Shown here: positions 22,737 through 31,352 of the stretch, in pieces | How positions within the stretch are numbered: position 1 is the first letter of the stretch | Layout of the letters: every line of letters starts with the position of its first letter | Source: Halegenticoccus tardaugens | GTDB taxonomy: Archaea; Halobacteriota; Halobacteria; Halobacteriales; Haloferacaceae | Direction of reading: 5' to 3' | Assembly: GCF_004116405.1 (NCBI RefSeq) | Contig: NZ_SDIC01000008.1 | Span: 124,001-188,000, forward strand | Length of the DNA stretch: 64,000 nucleotides | The notes under the pieces: generated by a model | What the model saw: the letters and a program-made list of their open reading frames with translations, nothing else | Database searches by the model: none | Told to the model about the DNA's origin: nothing | Position numbers and translations under genes: made by a program

Positions 22737-24566
22737 ATGAGTAGCGATCCTACCGGAAGCCCAGAGGCGACCGCCGTCGAGCAGCTCGAACACTTCGGAC
22801 TGAGCACCTATGCGGCCCGGACGTTCGTAGCGCTCGCCAGCCTCGGTACGGGAACGGCCAGGGATGTAAGCCGGGTGTCGGAGGTACCCCGCACCAGAGT
22901 ATACGACGCCATCGACGAATTACACGACCGCGGACTCGTCGATGTTCTGCAGTCGTCGCCCAAGCAATTCTGGGCCATTTCAGCCGAAACCGCCAGTCGA
23001 ACGTTCGAACACGAACTGCAATCTCGCACAGAGATGCTGCGGACAGCCCTCAGCGAACTCGAACCCGTCGAGCGACGAGCCGAACAGCGCGGTGTCTGGA
23101 CCGTCGATGGACAGATCGCGGTCACGGAGCGTGTACGAGAGTTCTTCGCCAGCGCGGAGGAGGAAATTGTCTACATGACCGTCGAGGACCTCCTCACCGA
23201 GGATCTGATCGAAGGATTAGTCGAAGCGGCGAATCGGGGGGTTTCGATCAAGCTCGCGGGCGTTTCCGCGGAGGTGCAGGACCGTATTCAGGATGCCATC
23301 CCCGGAGCGACGATGTTCGAGTCGCTCTGGGTCTGGTCGGATACCTCCGCCGGTCGGCTCATGATGGTGGACGGACGGAAGACGCTCGTGAGTGCCCTCG
23401 TCAATGACGAGGATGCGAGCCCAACTGATCCCCGGTCGGAGACAGCCATCTGGGGGGAAGGCGAGACGAACAGTCTAGTCGTGGTTTTGAAGGCAATCTT
23501 CACGTGGGAGTCGGGGAGAGCGGCAAACCAGACATACGGCGATACTCGCTTCTTCGAGTTACAAACGTTCATTGGGATGGTTGGGTGTGGGACGCCGCAG
23601 GGCGCTGCTCGATTCAAATTCCGGCGAGGCGAGGACTATGGACCACATGGAGACACGCATCTCAGAGCGGTCAAACAGTTCGATTCGAGGGATCTGATCG
23701 ACGGATTCCACGACGCGACTGAGCAGTTGGTCTCACAAATTCAGTCCGAGTCGTCATTTCGTCGCCCAATTACAGCAGCTATAGACGTTACGACGATCCC
23801 GTACTACGGCGACGTTGACGGGATGCCGATGGTGAGTGGTACGATGAATAACGAAGAGAGAGCGTTCAAATTCGCCACGTTGTGCGTCGTCGAACGGAAT
23901 ATCCCATTAGTCCTCGCAGTAGAACCAGTTCGAGAAAGTTCACCGTGGGATGAGAACCCGCCGAGCCAGATCCACCGCGTTGTCCGCCGGCTCGTCCAGC
24001 GGGCGAAAGAACACGTGCCGATCGAGATGGTACTGTGTGATCGGGAGTTCGACTCGATGAGAGTGTTTCAGACGCTCTCGAACCTCGATGTGAACTACCT
24101 CATTCCAAAGCGCATCACCAGCTCCGAACGCGAGGTGATAGAGCAGATGGAAGAGTACGATCAGGAAGTCGCTGTTGAATCGGCGTCCGTCCATGTGGAG
24201 GCAGGGTCACACCCGATGCAGTTTCTGTACGTCCCGTCGACGAGTGGTGAGGGAACAACCGTCTTCGCGACGAATCTCCGAGTCGGGCCGGATGAAGCCG
24301 AGACGTTCTGTCGGCGGTATAGTCGTCGCTGGCAGATCGAGAACGAGTATAAATCCATCAAAGGCAACTTTCTCGCGAAGATTTCCTCGAAGGACTACCG
24401 CATTCGCTTGTTCTGCTTCGTGTTCGCGGTGCTCTTGTACAATATCTGGCGGCTTACGGACTTCCTGCTGAAAGCGGGTGTCGACGGGGAGATGGACTAC
24501 GCGCCGGTCCTGACCGCGGGCGAGTGTGTCGAGCTCGTTGCCTCGGCGTTGATACCGCCTGACTGA
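22737..24566 (+). CDS. TrmB regulator fused in frame to a DDE transposase
   Basis: The 609-residue frame has two origins. Residues 1 to about 257 are a TrmB paralogue of the 21546 gene (STYAARTFVALASLGTGTAR, EVPRTRVYDAIDELHDRGLV, then the same C-terminal half up to WGEGETNSLVVVLKAIFTW). From about residue 266 it is a haloarchaeal DDE transposase: TYGDTRFFELQTFIGMVGCG, ITAAIDVTTIPYYGD (first Asp), VLCDREFDSMRVF (second Asp), RRWQIENEYKSIKGN (Glu) and a C-terminus ending CVELVASALIPPD. The junction near 23510-23535 replaced the TrmB C-terminus and the transposase N-terminus. The DNA-binding domain and the DDE residues are all intact. It may be a dead chimera or a novel regulator. Confidence 0.8.
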   Translation: MSSDPTGSPEATAVEQLEHFGLSTYAARTFVALASLGTGTARDVSRVSEVPRTRVYDAIDELHDRGLVDVLQSSPKQFWAISAETASRTFEHELQSRTEMLRTALSELEPVERRAEQRGVWTVDGQIAVTERVREFFASAEEEIVYMTVEDLLTEDLIEGLVEAANRGVSIKLAGVSAEVQDRIQDAIPGATMFESLWVWSDTSAGRLMMVDGRKTLVSALVNDEDASPTDPRSETAIWGEGETNSLVVVLKAIFTWESGRAANQTYGDTRFFELQTFIGMVGCGTPQGAARFKFRRGEDYGPHGDTHLRAVKQFDSRDLIDGFHDATEQLVSQIQSESSFRRPITAAIDVTTIPYYGDVDGMPMVSGTMNNEERAFKFATLCVVERNIPLVLAVEPVRESSPWDENPPSQIHRVVRRLVQRAKEHVPIEMVLCDREFDSMRVFQTLSNLDVNYLIPKRITSSEREVIEQMEEYDQEVAVESASVHVEAGSHPMQFLYVPSTSGEGTTVFATNLRVGPDEAETFCRRYSRRWQIENEYKSIKGNFLAKISSKDYRIRLFCFVFAVLLYNIWRLTDFLLKAGVDGEMDYAPVLTAGECVELVASALIPPD

Positions 24567-24905
24567 CCGACTGTCTCCTGCTGGGTTCGTCGCTTGGGAG
24601 TGGCGACGCTCTGTAGGAGCACCAAAATCCGCGCGATTTCACATGCTCGTTCGATCGTCTTGCCTCGGGAGAGCAGGATTCGACCAAATAGTTGGGAGAA
24701 GTACCTCAAACCAGCGAAGATTCGGCCCGGATCTGACCTATCCTCCGAAACTGTGGGTATCCAACCTATTCCGAAGGGGATACCTTCGACCCTCGGTTGG
24801 GGAATTCGATATTGTCCGATTGTCTCGGCATGAGCGCGGGTGTACCGCGTCGGATGGCACCCCGTACGGGGTCGAACAGGGGAATAGTATCGTGCGCCGA
24901 TTCAT
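24567..24905. other. IS 3' flank, no gene
   Basis: This is probably the 3' non-coding part of the IS that supplied the transposase half, then unassigned sequence up to hairpin copy 4. No coherent frame was seen. Confidence 0.35.
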
Positions 24906-24925
24906 CCCACGACTAACGTCGTGGG
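24906..24925 (+). repeat. IS200/IS605-type end hairpin, copy 4
   Basis: CCCACGACTAACGTCGTGGG has 8-bp arms and is followed by GCGTTCTCGGC. It lies just beyond the 3' end of the TumE-like gene at 24935, whose last codons may already be IS-derived. Confidence 0.6.
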
Positions 24926-24934
24926 CGTTCTCGG

Positions 24935-25366
24935 CTAATCTCTGTAATCGTCCCAGACTTCACCTACTCGGTCATCTACGCGCTCAAGAACAGAGTCCAT
25001 TACGACGACAAAATTGGCTGGAAAGTCTCGATTAACAGCGTCTTCGGTACGTGCGTTCGGTGGTTGATGGAAGTGGTCTCGGGAATTATGCGGATTGTCG
25101 TGCCGATCCCACCGACACATCCACGCCGTTCCACCTCTATCCTCCCGGTACGTGATATTGAAATCGCCGTTCGTGTAGACACGGATCTCAAATACAACCT
25201 GTTGAATTGTGTCAGGAAAGTACTGAAGATCAAACCGTGCTACGACCGATTCCGGACGCTCGTGCGGAAAGACAGCGACAGATTCAACGAGTGAGAGCGT
25301 CCCCAATCGACGAGCAATGTGACGCAACAATGTCTCATCGAGTGTTTTCTCGGTATCGTCGCTCAT
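24935..25366 (-). CDS. TumE-like toxin-family protein
   Basis: The 143-residue protein starts MSDDTEKTLDETLLRHIARR. The core motifs VFEIRVYTNGDFNITYREDR, AWMCRWDRHDNPHNSRDHFH and VVMDSVLERVDDRVGEVWDD match a common haloarchaeal family that follows HTH genes and resembles TumE toxins; the Asp/His-rich centre is shared with the 6037 gene. Its partner is the HTH gene at 25439-25966, now separated by the 69-bp mini-element at 25374-25442. The frame is complete and may be functional if still transcribed. The toxin activity is inferred. Confidence 0.65.
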   Translation of the reverse strand: MSDDTEKTLDETLLRHIARRLGTLSLVESVAVFPHERPESVVARFDLQYFPDTIQQVVFEIRVYTNGDFNITYREDRGGTAWMCRWDRHDNPHNSRDHFHQPPNARTEDAVNRDFPANFVVVMDSVLERVDDRVGEVWDDYRD

Positions 25367-25373
25367 CGATTAG

Positions 25374-25442
25374 CTGAATTGAGGCGCTACGCCCCCTTCC
25401 TCAGCGAGCGCCCGAAGGGGCGAGTAGGGCGGGGTAGTTCAC
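25374..25442 (+). mobile_element. 69-bp minimal IS605-type element
   Basis: The element keeps only the two ends of the 63312-63674 and 5190-5615 relics: ATTGAGGCGCTACGCCCCCT, continuing TCCTCAGCGAG, at the left, and GGGGTAGTTCAC at the right. A short GC hairpin (GCGCCCGAAGGGGCG) lies between. It sits exactly between the TumE-like gene and its HTH partner, and its end supplies the partner's stop codon. Confidence 0.6.
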
Positions 25443-25966
25443 GCGGACGCCTGTGTGGTGCTGTTGTGGTTCTGTCGCGCCTGTTCGAGTTCTTCGATTC
25501 GCCGTCGAACGGTTGTCCACTCTTGCAGTTCCGACCAGACATCCTCGACATCAGCATAGTCTGCATGATCAAGCGCATCCACGTGGTCGGGCCCCTCTAC
25601 ATCGTATTTTTCGCGGTAGTTCCGCTCTTTTTCGATCTCCGTTTGTAATCGTTGTTCGAGTTCATCCATGGGGAGCCCGCGTAGCCGATGAATCCGCCGC
25701 CATCGAAAGTACTCCTCGTCGCGGACGAATTCATCTGGAGCCTCGTTAGTCTGTCGTACCATTCCAATTTCCGTGAACCACTGCAGGTAGTCCCTAGCAG
25801 TTTCCTTCGAGACATTTGCTCTCTCGGCAATCGCAGCAACTCGTGTTGGTTCATACAGCTGTAGGGCAGTGGTGTACACCCGATCTCGCGTTGACTCGTC
25901 GTCCCACGTTTCTTTCCATTCCTCAGCAAGACTTGGCGGAGTGGGTGGGTCGTTGTCTGGGGTCAT
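25439..25966 (-). CDS. HTH regulator / antitoxin (DUF7342-like)
   Basis: The 175-residue acidic protein starts MTPDNDPPTPPSLAEEWKET. The winged helix spans residues ~28-75 (STRDRVYTTALQLYEPTRVA, AIAERANVSKETARDYLQWF, TEIGMVRQ). A long charged coiled-coil-like half follows, ending ELEQARQNHNSTTQASA. This is the DUF7342-type haloarchaeal HTH family, normally followed by the TumE-like gene. Its TGA stop (25439-25441) lies inside the GTGAACTAC end of the mini-element, so the native C-terminus is altered by at most a few residues. Confidence 0.75.
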   Translation of the reverse strand: MTPDNDPPTPPSLAEEWKETWDDESTRDRVYTTALQLYEPTRVAAIAERANVSKETARDYLQWFTEIGMVRQTNEAPDEFVRDEEYFRWRRIHRLRGLPMDELEQRLQTEIEKERNYREKYDVEGPDHVDALDHADYADVEDVWSELQEWTTVRRRIEELEQARQNHNSTTQASA

Positions 25967-26035
25967 ATCCTGTTCTTCGCGCTACTACAGCATATATCTT
26001 ACCTGCGCTTAAAATATTGTGCACCAAACTGTGGC

Positions 26036-26575
26036 GTGTGTCCATCTCAATCGAGCACGGAAATCGCCTGGATCGGGAGATACGTCGACATTGATCCCGC
26101 TGACTGGGAATACCGGTTCTCGCTCGACTCCGTCGGCGCCGGCCTCGTAGGTCTCGTTGTCTACCTCGTTCTCTACGGCGCGGCGATAGCCGTCTACGCC
26201 TCGTTTTTGGGGTTGGAGCCATCGATCGAGCCAACGTCGCTCGGTATCGACGAGGCACCGGTGTGGGCTGCAGCGTTACAGAAGTACAGGAGAAAGCCCA
26301 CGACTGTAGTCGTGTGGAGGATGTCAATTCTTGTGGTCAACGGCGTCGTGGTGCCGATAACAGAGGAACTTGCGTGGAGGGGTGTGATCCAGACCGCACT
26401 CACGGACACCTACGGAACCACTATTGCCATCGTTGTGACAGCAACGGCGTTCGTCCTAAAACACCTGTTCGTCGATCTGTCGGCTCCGTTGTTTAGTGGC
26501 TTCGGCTTGCGGTCACGCTTATTGGCTGTACTCTGTGTTTGCGATCCATTATATTCATACTATCTCAATCATTAA
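26036..26575 (+). pseudogene. CPBP-type intramembrane protease with hairpin insertion
   Basis: The 179-codon frame carries membrane segments (GAGLVGLVVYLVLYGAAIAV) and the CPBP (Abi) glutamate motif PITEELAWRGVIQ, then the second motif FVLKHLFVDLSA. An IS-type hairpin (26297-26317) interrupts it and is translated as KPTTVVVW, without breaking the frame. It ends irregularly after SRLLAVLCVCD, short of the final helices, and the N-terminus is also short. I read it as a damaged CAAX/CPBP protease, though a product could still be made. Confidence 0.6.
26297..26317 (-). repeat. IS200/IS605-type end hairpin, copy 5
   Basis: CCCACGACTGTAGTCGTGTG matches copies 1-4 with one inserted base in the right arm. 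Read on the minus strand it continues GGGCTTTCTCC, as in copy 2. It lies inside the CPBP-type protease frame. Confidence 0.55.
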
Positions 26576-26610
26576 TTTACAATATCGGAAGATAATAGTA
26601 GTTCATTACC

Positions 26611-28191
26611 ATGATGAGTCATATGGTACGAAATGACGTACCCCGAAGCAAAGACGCACCAAAAAAAGGACTGAAACTCTCACGACGTGATCTGGCCCAT
26701 GTCATGGGAACCAGTGCATTGGCGGCAGTGTCACTTGGTGGAGTCACCGGTCTACCCTCGGTCAGCAAAGTGGTGTCCGCAACGGATTCAGTGTCCGACC
26801 AATGGCGACCTAAATATCACTTTTCGCCAGCCAAAGGCTGGATGAACGATCCAAATGGACTTGTCTATCACGACGGCGTCTACCACCTGTTTTACCAGGC
26901 CGGCGAAACTCGTCGTCGCTGGGATCACGCCACAAGTACGGACCTAGTCACCTGGACCGAACACGGAACCAAAATTCCTGCCACTTCGTCGATTCAGGCC
27001 TTTTCAGGCGGTGCGGTCACCGACCATGAGAACACCGCTGGCTTTGGCGAAGATGCACTCCTATGCATGTATACGGGTCACCACGACGATGGGACCGAAG
27101 ACCAACGCATCGCGTACAGCACGGACAATGGCGAAACCGTGCATAAATACGACGGCAACCCAGTGATTCCGAGCGATGTCGGTGATTTCCGCGACCCGAA
27201 CCCGTTCTGGTATGACTCGGATGAGAGCTGGCGTATGGTAGTCAGCCGGGTTCAGCCAACCGACGGTCGACCAGCAGGCATCGAGATCTACAGTTCAGAG
27301 AACTTCGTTGACTGGGCCTACGAGAGCACCTATCGGTCAGGTGTCGAGGGATGGGAATGTCCGAGTCTTATCGAACTGCCGGTTGAGGGAGCAAACGAGA
27401 CGCGGTGGGTTCTTCCAGTGTCGCCGATGGAACCTCGGTCGGTTGAATTCCATGTTGGTCACTTCACTGGGACCGACTTTATCGCGGAAAATGTCGTCAG
27501 GGCGGATTATGGGGATGATTTCTATGCGACGCAATGTTGGGGGAATACACCGACTGAGAGGGGCTTGAACATCACGTGGATGAACAACTGGGAGTATGCG
27601 ATGGAGGGGCCGAATCCAGGATGGCGAGGTGCAATGACGGTTCCAAGAACTGTAACACTCAAAGAGAGGGGAGAAACAACCGACGTACGACAACACCCCG
27701 CCGATGAGATCACTGCCACACGAACTAAGACACTGGTTGAACTGGACTCAGAGATAATCACGCCAAGTAAAGACCCACTTGCAAAACAGGACGTTGAGGA
27801 GCGCACAGTCGAACTTATTGGAACTATCGATCCGCTGAGTAGCGATCGAGTTGGACTCCGAGTTCGGGAAGGCGACACTCAAGAGAGCGTGATCAGCTAT
27901 GACGTTGTGGGGGAAGTTTTACACTTCGACCGGACAAATGCCGGTGAATTCTTCGATGCTGAGTATTATGGAACGTCGTCCATGCCGATGGAGCCACTTG
28001 ACGATGGAACCATTGAACTTCGCGTTCTGATCGACCGCTGCTCGATTGAAGTGTTTGCAAATAACGGTCGTCGAACAATGACGAACCTAGTCTACCCAGA
28101 CTGGAACAGTACCGGAATTTCCCTCTTCGCCGAAGAAGGGGCTGCGAAGGTAGAACACCTTATCGCGTACGAGCTATCTGACAACCAATAA
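26611..28191 (+). CDS. secreted GH32 glycosidase (levanase/invertase type)
   Basis: The 526-residue Tat-exported enzyme has SRRDLAHVMG (residues 24-33) followed by a hydrophobic stretch. Catalytic GH32 motifs are all present: WMNDPNG (77-83, nucleophile Asp80), DFRDPNPFW (stabiliser Asp195) and GWECPSL (acid/base Glu249). The C-terminal beta-sandwich ends VLIDRCSIEVFANNGRRTMT. Members hydrolyse beta-fructosides (sucrose, levan, inulin) and work outside the cell here. It starts the sugar locus. GH68 lies convergent to it, so the pair could build and degrade fructan. A perfect hairpin at 28203 follows as a likely terminator. Confidence 0.92.
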   Translation: MMSHMVRNDVPRSKDAPKKGLKLSRRDLAHVMGTSALAAVSLGGVTGLPSVSKVVSATDSVSDQWRPKYHFSPAKGWMNDPNGLVYHDGVYHLFYQAGETRRRWDHATSTDLVTWTEHGTKIPATSSIQAFSGGAVTDHENTAGFGEDALLCMYTGHHDDGTEDQRIAYSTDNGETVHKYDGNPVIPSDVGDFRDPNPFWYDSDESWRMVVSRVQPTDGRPAGIEIYSSENFVDWAYESTYRSGVEGWECPSLIELPVEGANETRWVLPVSPMEPRSVEFHVGHFTGTDFIAENVVRADYGDDFYATQCWGNTPTERGLNITWMNNWEYAMEGPNPGWRGAMTVPRTVTLKERGETTDVRQHPADEITATRTKTLVELDSEIITPSKDPLAKQDVEERTVELIGTIDPLSSDRVGLRVREGDTQESVISYDVVGEVLHFDRTNAGEFFDAEYYGTSSMPMEPLDDGTIELRVLIDRCSIEVFANNGRRTMTNLVYPDWNSTGISLFAEEGAAKVEHLIAYELSDNQ

Positions 28192-28202
28192 TCGATCAAC
28201 CA

Positions 28203-28222
28203 GGAAGGCGGCATCGCCTTCC
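28203..28222 (+). terminator. hairpin after GH32 gene
   Basis: GGAAGGCG-GCAT-CGCCTTCC has perfect 8-bp arms 11 bp after the GH32 stop. The rest of 28223-28506 has no gene, but contains further short repeats (CTTCCCGAGG twice, and CTCGAA...TTCGAG around 28403-28442) that may be the convergent terminator of GH68 or an IS scrap. Confidence 0.5.
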
Positions 28223-28506
28223 CGAGGATCACATAGGCACTAAAACATCTGAACTCTTGTAACCACTATACAGCCAACGTGAGTGGCCTTCCCGAGGTAA
28301 AAATAGATTGTAGAACGCGAAGCGATCTTACGATAAATACGGGACTGCCACTGCCATACTAGTATGAGATAGAGAACTATCGCTAGTTCCCATATAAAAA
28401 TCCTCGAAAAGAAGGCGTATGCCCCCTCAGTTGCCTTCGAGGATAGAGGGCAAAGCCGCCGTCTTCCCAGGTGTCCCTCGTCGGTTACGACGAGAAGGAC
28501 GCTTTG

Positions 28507-29859
28507 TTATTTTCCGTTACTGCTTCCGCTCGAAGCACCGACAGAGGGCAGGAAGTGACCGTCGTTAAGTTCTGCGACAATCTTCGTCTTCATTCCATTG
28601 AGTTGGAGCTTCAGACTGGGAGCGAGCGTCCCACCAAAGAGCTCTTTCTGCTCTTCTGGGGGGAGGTTCCCGACTTCTTTGAGACTGATTGCGCCTTGCG
28701 AGGTGTCATCGAGACCACGGAAGTTCTCGAAGCTCTCAACCAAGATGTTATCTCCGTGCGGCATAGCGAGCCACGAATACGCTTGGAACGGTGCTTCTTC
28801 AGGATTTGCGATAACCAGTCCACTCTCGTTAAGCGGTTCGTAGTCACCGTACAGCGAATCACCCACGAACCCGTATAGCGCGTCAGGGCCATCTAATCCG
28901 GGCGCAAAGGTGAACTGGTGGCTGATAGTGAACAGGTACCACTTGCCGTCGTTAAACACGAAGTGAGGGCGCTCAAGCTGCTGATTGGTCCCGATCGCTT
29001 CGAGCACGGGGGGTAACAGCTCCCACTCGGTCAACTCATCGTTCGTCGCTCGCATGACGCCAACGTTTCCATTAAAGCTCTGCGGATCGCTTGGATCCGT
29101 ACTCCCTGTTGGCGTGTTCGCCTCGAACACCACCAGATCTTCACCAGACTCGGGATGCTTGAAGTACCAGGGGTCACGGAACGCGTAGACGATACCTTGA
29201 TCCCTCGACTGTTCGAGGGTCTGGTACATCTCACCGTCGGGCGTCCCCATGATGACGTGTTCTTGCTCGCCGGTCAGTTCGACGCCATTTGGACTCGTCT
29301 CAATCGATGCACCGATGCCGAGTGCGGGACGCTGTCGGAACTCTGGCTCGGGACTAACGGCCGTGTAGAAGTGGTAAATTTGCTCCTCTGTTGGATCATA
29401 CATTGCGGAGCCAGCCCATTGATGGTGGCCAAGCGGCGTATCGAATGCTTTGCCACCCTCTTGCCAACTCTTTCCGTCTCGCGAGTAGAAATACCGAATG
29501 GTCGCTGCGTTGTGACGGGCGCCAGGCACAAGGTCACTGGGCGCTGTCAGAGAGAAAATAATCTGCCAGCCATCAATCTTCACGATGGAACCATCGCGGT
29601 TCCGCAGGGGCCACGTGTCCCAGATCCAGTAATCATCGGAAATGGAGTTGGGATTGTCGCTAATTACCGGGGCGGTGGTATCGTCAGTCAGCTTGATCTG
29701 TTCTGCTTCTTCACGTGTCCATTGGTCGGTTTCACTTGGTTCAACTGCAACCGCAGAACCACTCACGGATGAGAGTCCTAGGCTGGCGACACCGAGGCCA
29801 GCGGCCGTTTTCATGAAACGACGTCGGTTCGTCTTCGGCGAGTCAGTCTCGTCGAACAT
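28507..29859 (-). CDS. secreted GH68 levansucrase/inulosucrase
   Basis: The 450-residue enzyme has a twin-arginine signal NRRRFMKTAAGLGVASLG and cleavage expected near SAVAVE. GH68 catalytic residues are recognisable: nucleophile Asp81 in WIWDTWPL, transition-state Asp229 in AFRDPWYF, and acid/base Glu296 in LERPHFVF. GFVGDSLYGDYEPLN is the usual substrate loop. Such enzymes split sucrose and build levan or inulin extracellularly, releasing glucose. Linkage type cannot be told. It is read convergently to GH32 and away from the TrmB gene. Two inverted repeats at 29988-30030 lie upstream of its start. Confidence 0.92.
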   Translation of the reverse strand: MFDETDSPKTNRRRFMKTAAGLGVASLGLSSVSGSAVAVEPSETDQWTREEAEQIKLTDDTTAPVISDNPNSISDDYWIWDTWPLRNRDGSIVKIDGWQIIFSLTAPSDLVPGARHNAATIRYFYSRDGKSWQEGGKAFDTPLGHHQWAGSAMYDPTEEQIYHFYTAVSPEPEFRQRPALGIGASIETSPNGVELTGEQEHVIMGTPDGEMYQTLEQSRDQGIVYAFRDPWYFKHPESGEDLVVFEANTPTGSTDPSDPQSFNGNVGVMRATNDELTEWELLPPVLEAIGTNQQLERPHFVFNDGKWYLFTISHQFTFAPGLDGPDALYGFVGDSLYGDYEPLNESGLVIANPEEAPFQAYSWLAMPHGDNILVESFENFRGLDDTSQGAISLKEVGNLPPEEQKELFGGTLAPSLKLQLNGMKTKIVAELNDGHFLPSVGASSGSSNGK

Positions 29860-29987
29860 TGCGCTCAGAACTTTTTACTACTGCTTGAATAAATTTCTGG
29901 CGAGAATGTTGATTATAGAGAAAAATATTGCTTATGGATATCACCAGACATAATTTACAAATAGTGTGGACTAGCTAGGTGAAACTG

Positions 29988-30030
29988 TATAATTTATTAA
30001 AATTATATACAATCAGTATACTAACTGATT
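29988..30030. promoter_or_regulatory. two adjacent inverted repeats upstream of GH68
   Basis: TATAATTTATTAAAATTATA (29988-30007) and AATCAGTATACTAACTGATT (30011-30030, perfect 7-bp arms) lie side by side, 130-170 bp upstream of GH68 and about 90 bp past the TrmB stop. They may be a TrmB operator for GH68 or the terminator of the TrmB gene. The AT-rich composition favours a promoter zone. Confidence 0.45.
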
Positions 30031-30121
30031 CTGTCTATCTCTCAGCAGTTATGACCACGTCATACGCCACGGAGGGCCACCGCAGGACGTCTCACGTAAG
30101 ATCGTGTATACACTTCACAGA

Positions 30122-31222
30122 TCAATTGGGTTGAAGAGTAACGGACGTCGCTTCGTAATCTTCAATAATCGCATTTTGTCCTCCAACACTTACCTCACCT
30201 ACATCGGTCTCAAGATAAAGACTAGTTTCCAATGTGTACTCGTTTGTTGTCGGCTCAATGAGTGCCTGACGAATCTGGCTTACGTTCCCAGAGATTGTCT
30301 CTCCGCTCGTTGTGTCGATCTCGGCCCAGAGATCGGTGTCTGCTTTCTGATGCAGCATCGCCTGAAAGACTGCCTGCCGGAACCACTCAAACGTCTTCGG
30401 GAGTGGATCTGGATCAGTAATGAACACCTCCGTGCCTGCTGGCCAGTAGGCGCTAAAGTACACTCCATGAACTGACCCCGCAAGATGCCGTTCAGAGACC
30501 GCAACGCCATCTCCTGAATCATGATTTCCCGATAGTAATTGAGCATCACCGATCAAGGCAGCTTGACTTATGGATGGATTCGTCGACTGGGTGTCTGTTG
30601 CGTAAAGGAACAATATACTCTCACTCCAACAGCGGACAACATTCGCAGCTCCTGCAAAACGCTTCCTGGCTTCGTCGAGGTCGTCGACATCCTGGACGAA
30701 GAGAAAGACGAGGAGATCTCGTTCGATCGCAGCTTGGAGTTCTGCTTCAATTTCCGGATACACATGTTCTGGAATGGCAACAATGACCTCTCGCTGTGCA
30801 TTTGAGATTGCATTTCGAAGCCGTTTGAGTGCGGTCTCCTGGGACTTTACCATCTTCAGCTCGGGCGTCTGCGGCTTCGTGTCGTTAAACCGGTCTGTAA
30901 GGATTGGTGTTATCGAGCCGATTCGCTCTGTGAGATTTGCCATTGATTTCTTCGGCGGGATTGCACGGGTCGTCTTCGGCGACGCGTGATCGTTGACACG
31001 CACGAAGCCGCGGTCTTCGAGCCGAGCGGTAATGTTGTAGACTGCCTGTTGTGAGACATCGGCGTCTTCTGAGATGGTGCTCGTTGTTGCCTCCCCTCGA
31101 GACAAGAGAGCGAGATACACATCGATCTCCTTGTCCGAGAAGCCGAAGTCGCCTAGCTCCTCTCTGAGCATTGGCCCGTCTTTCTCGCCGTGCTGAGACA
31201 TATGCTGGGAATTGGGGTTCAT
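30122..31222 (-). CDS. TrmB-type sugar-responsive regulator
   Basis: The protein is 366 residues from MNPNSQHMSQHGEKDGPMLR at 31222; starts at 31201 or 31171 are possible. The N-terminal TrmB winged helix is FGFSDKEIDVYLALLSRGEA, STISEDADVSQQAVYNITAR, LEDRGFVRVND. A middle PLD-like domain follows (EVIVAIPEHVYPEIEAELQA), then a C-terminal domain (YTLETSLYLETDVGEVSVGG) like the sugar-binding beta domain of TrmB proteins. It lies upstream of GH68 and next to the sugar ABC operon, so it is the probable local regulator of the fructan/sucrose genes. Confidence 0.88.
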   Translation of the reverse strand: MNPNSQHMSQHGEKDGPMLREELGDFGFSDKEIDVYLALLSRGEATTSTISEDADVSQQAVYNITARLEDRGFVRVNDHASPKTTRAIPPKKSMANLTERIGSITPILTDRFNDTKPQTPELKMVKSQETALKRLRNAISNAQREVIVAIPEHVYPEIEAELQAAIERDLLVFLFVQDVDDLDEARKRFAGAANVVRCWSESILFLYATDTQSTNPSISQAALIGDAQLLSGNHDSGDGVAVSERHLAGSVHGVYFSAYWPAGTEVFITDPDPLPKTFEWFRQAVFQAMLHQKADTDLWAEIDTTSGETISGNVSQIRQALIEPTTNEYTLETSLYLETDVGEVSVGGQNAIIEDYEATSVTLQPN

Positions 31223-31352
31223 CGATAATTTGACTGTCCATTCATCCCGGGAGTAGTTGGTACGCAGGCAGTCCAATGGATAAGCCATCTCAGTGATGAG
31301 CCACGGATTTCTGGGTTTGAGGGGTTGGAGAGGTCAAACTGCGATGATCTGG

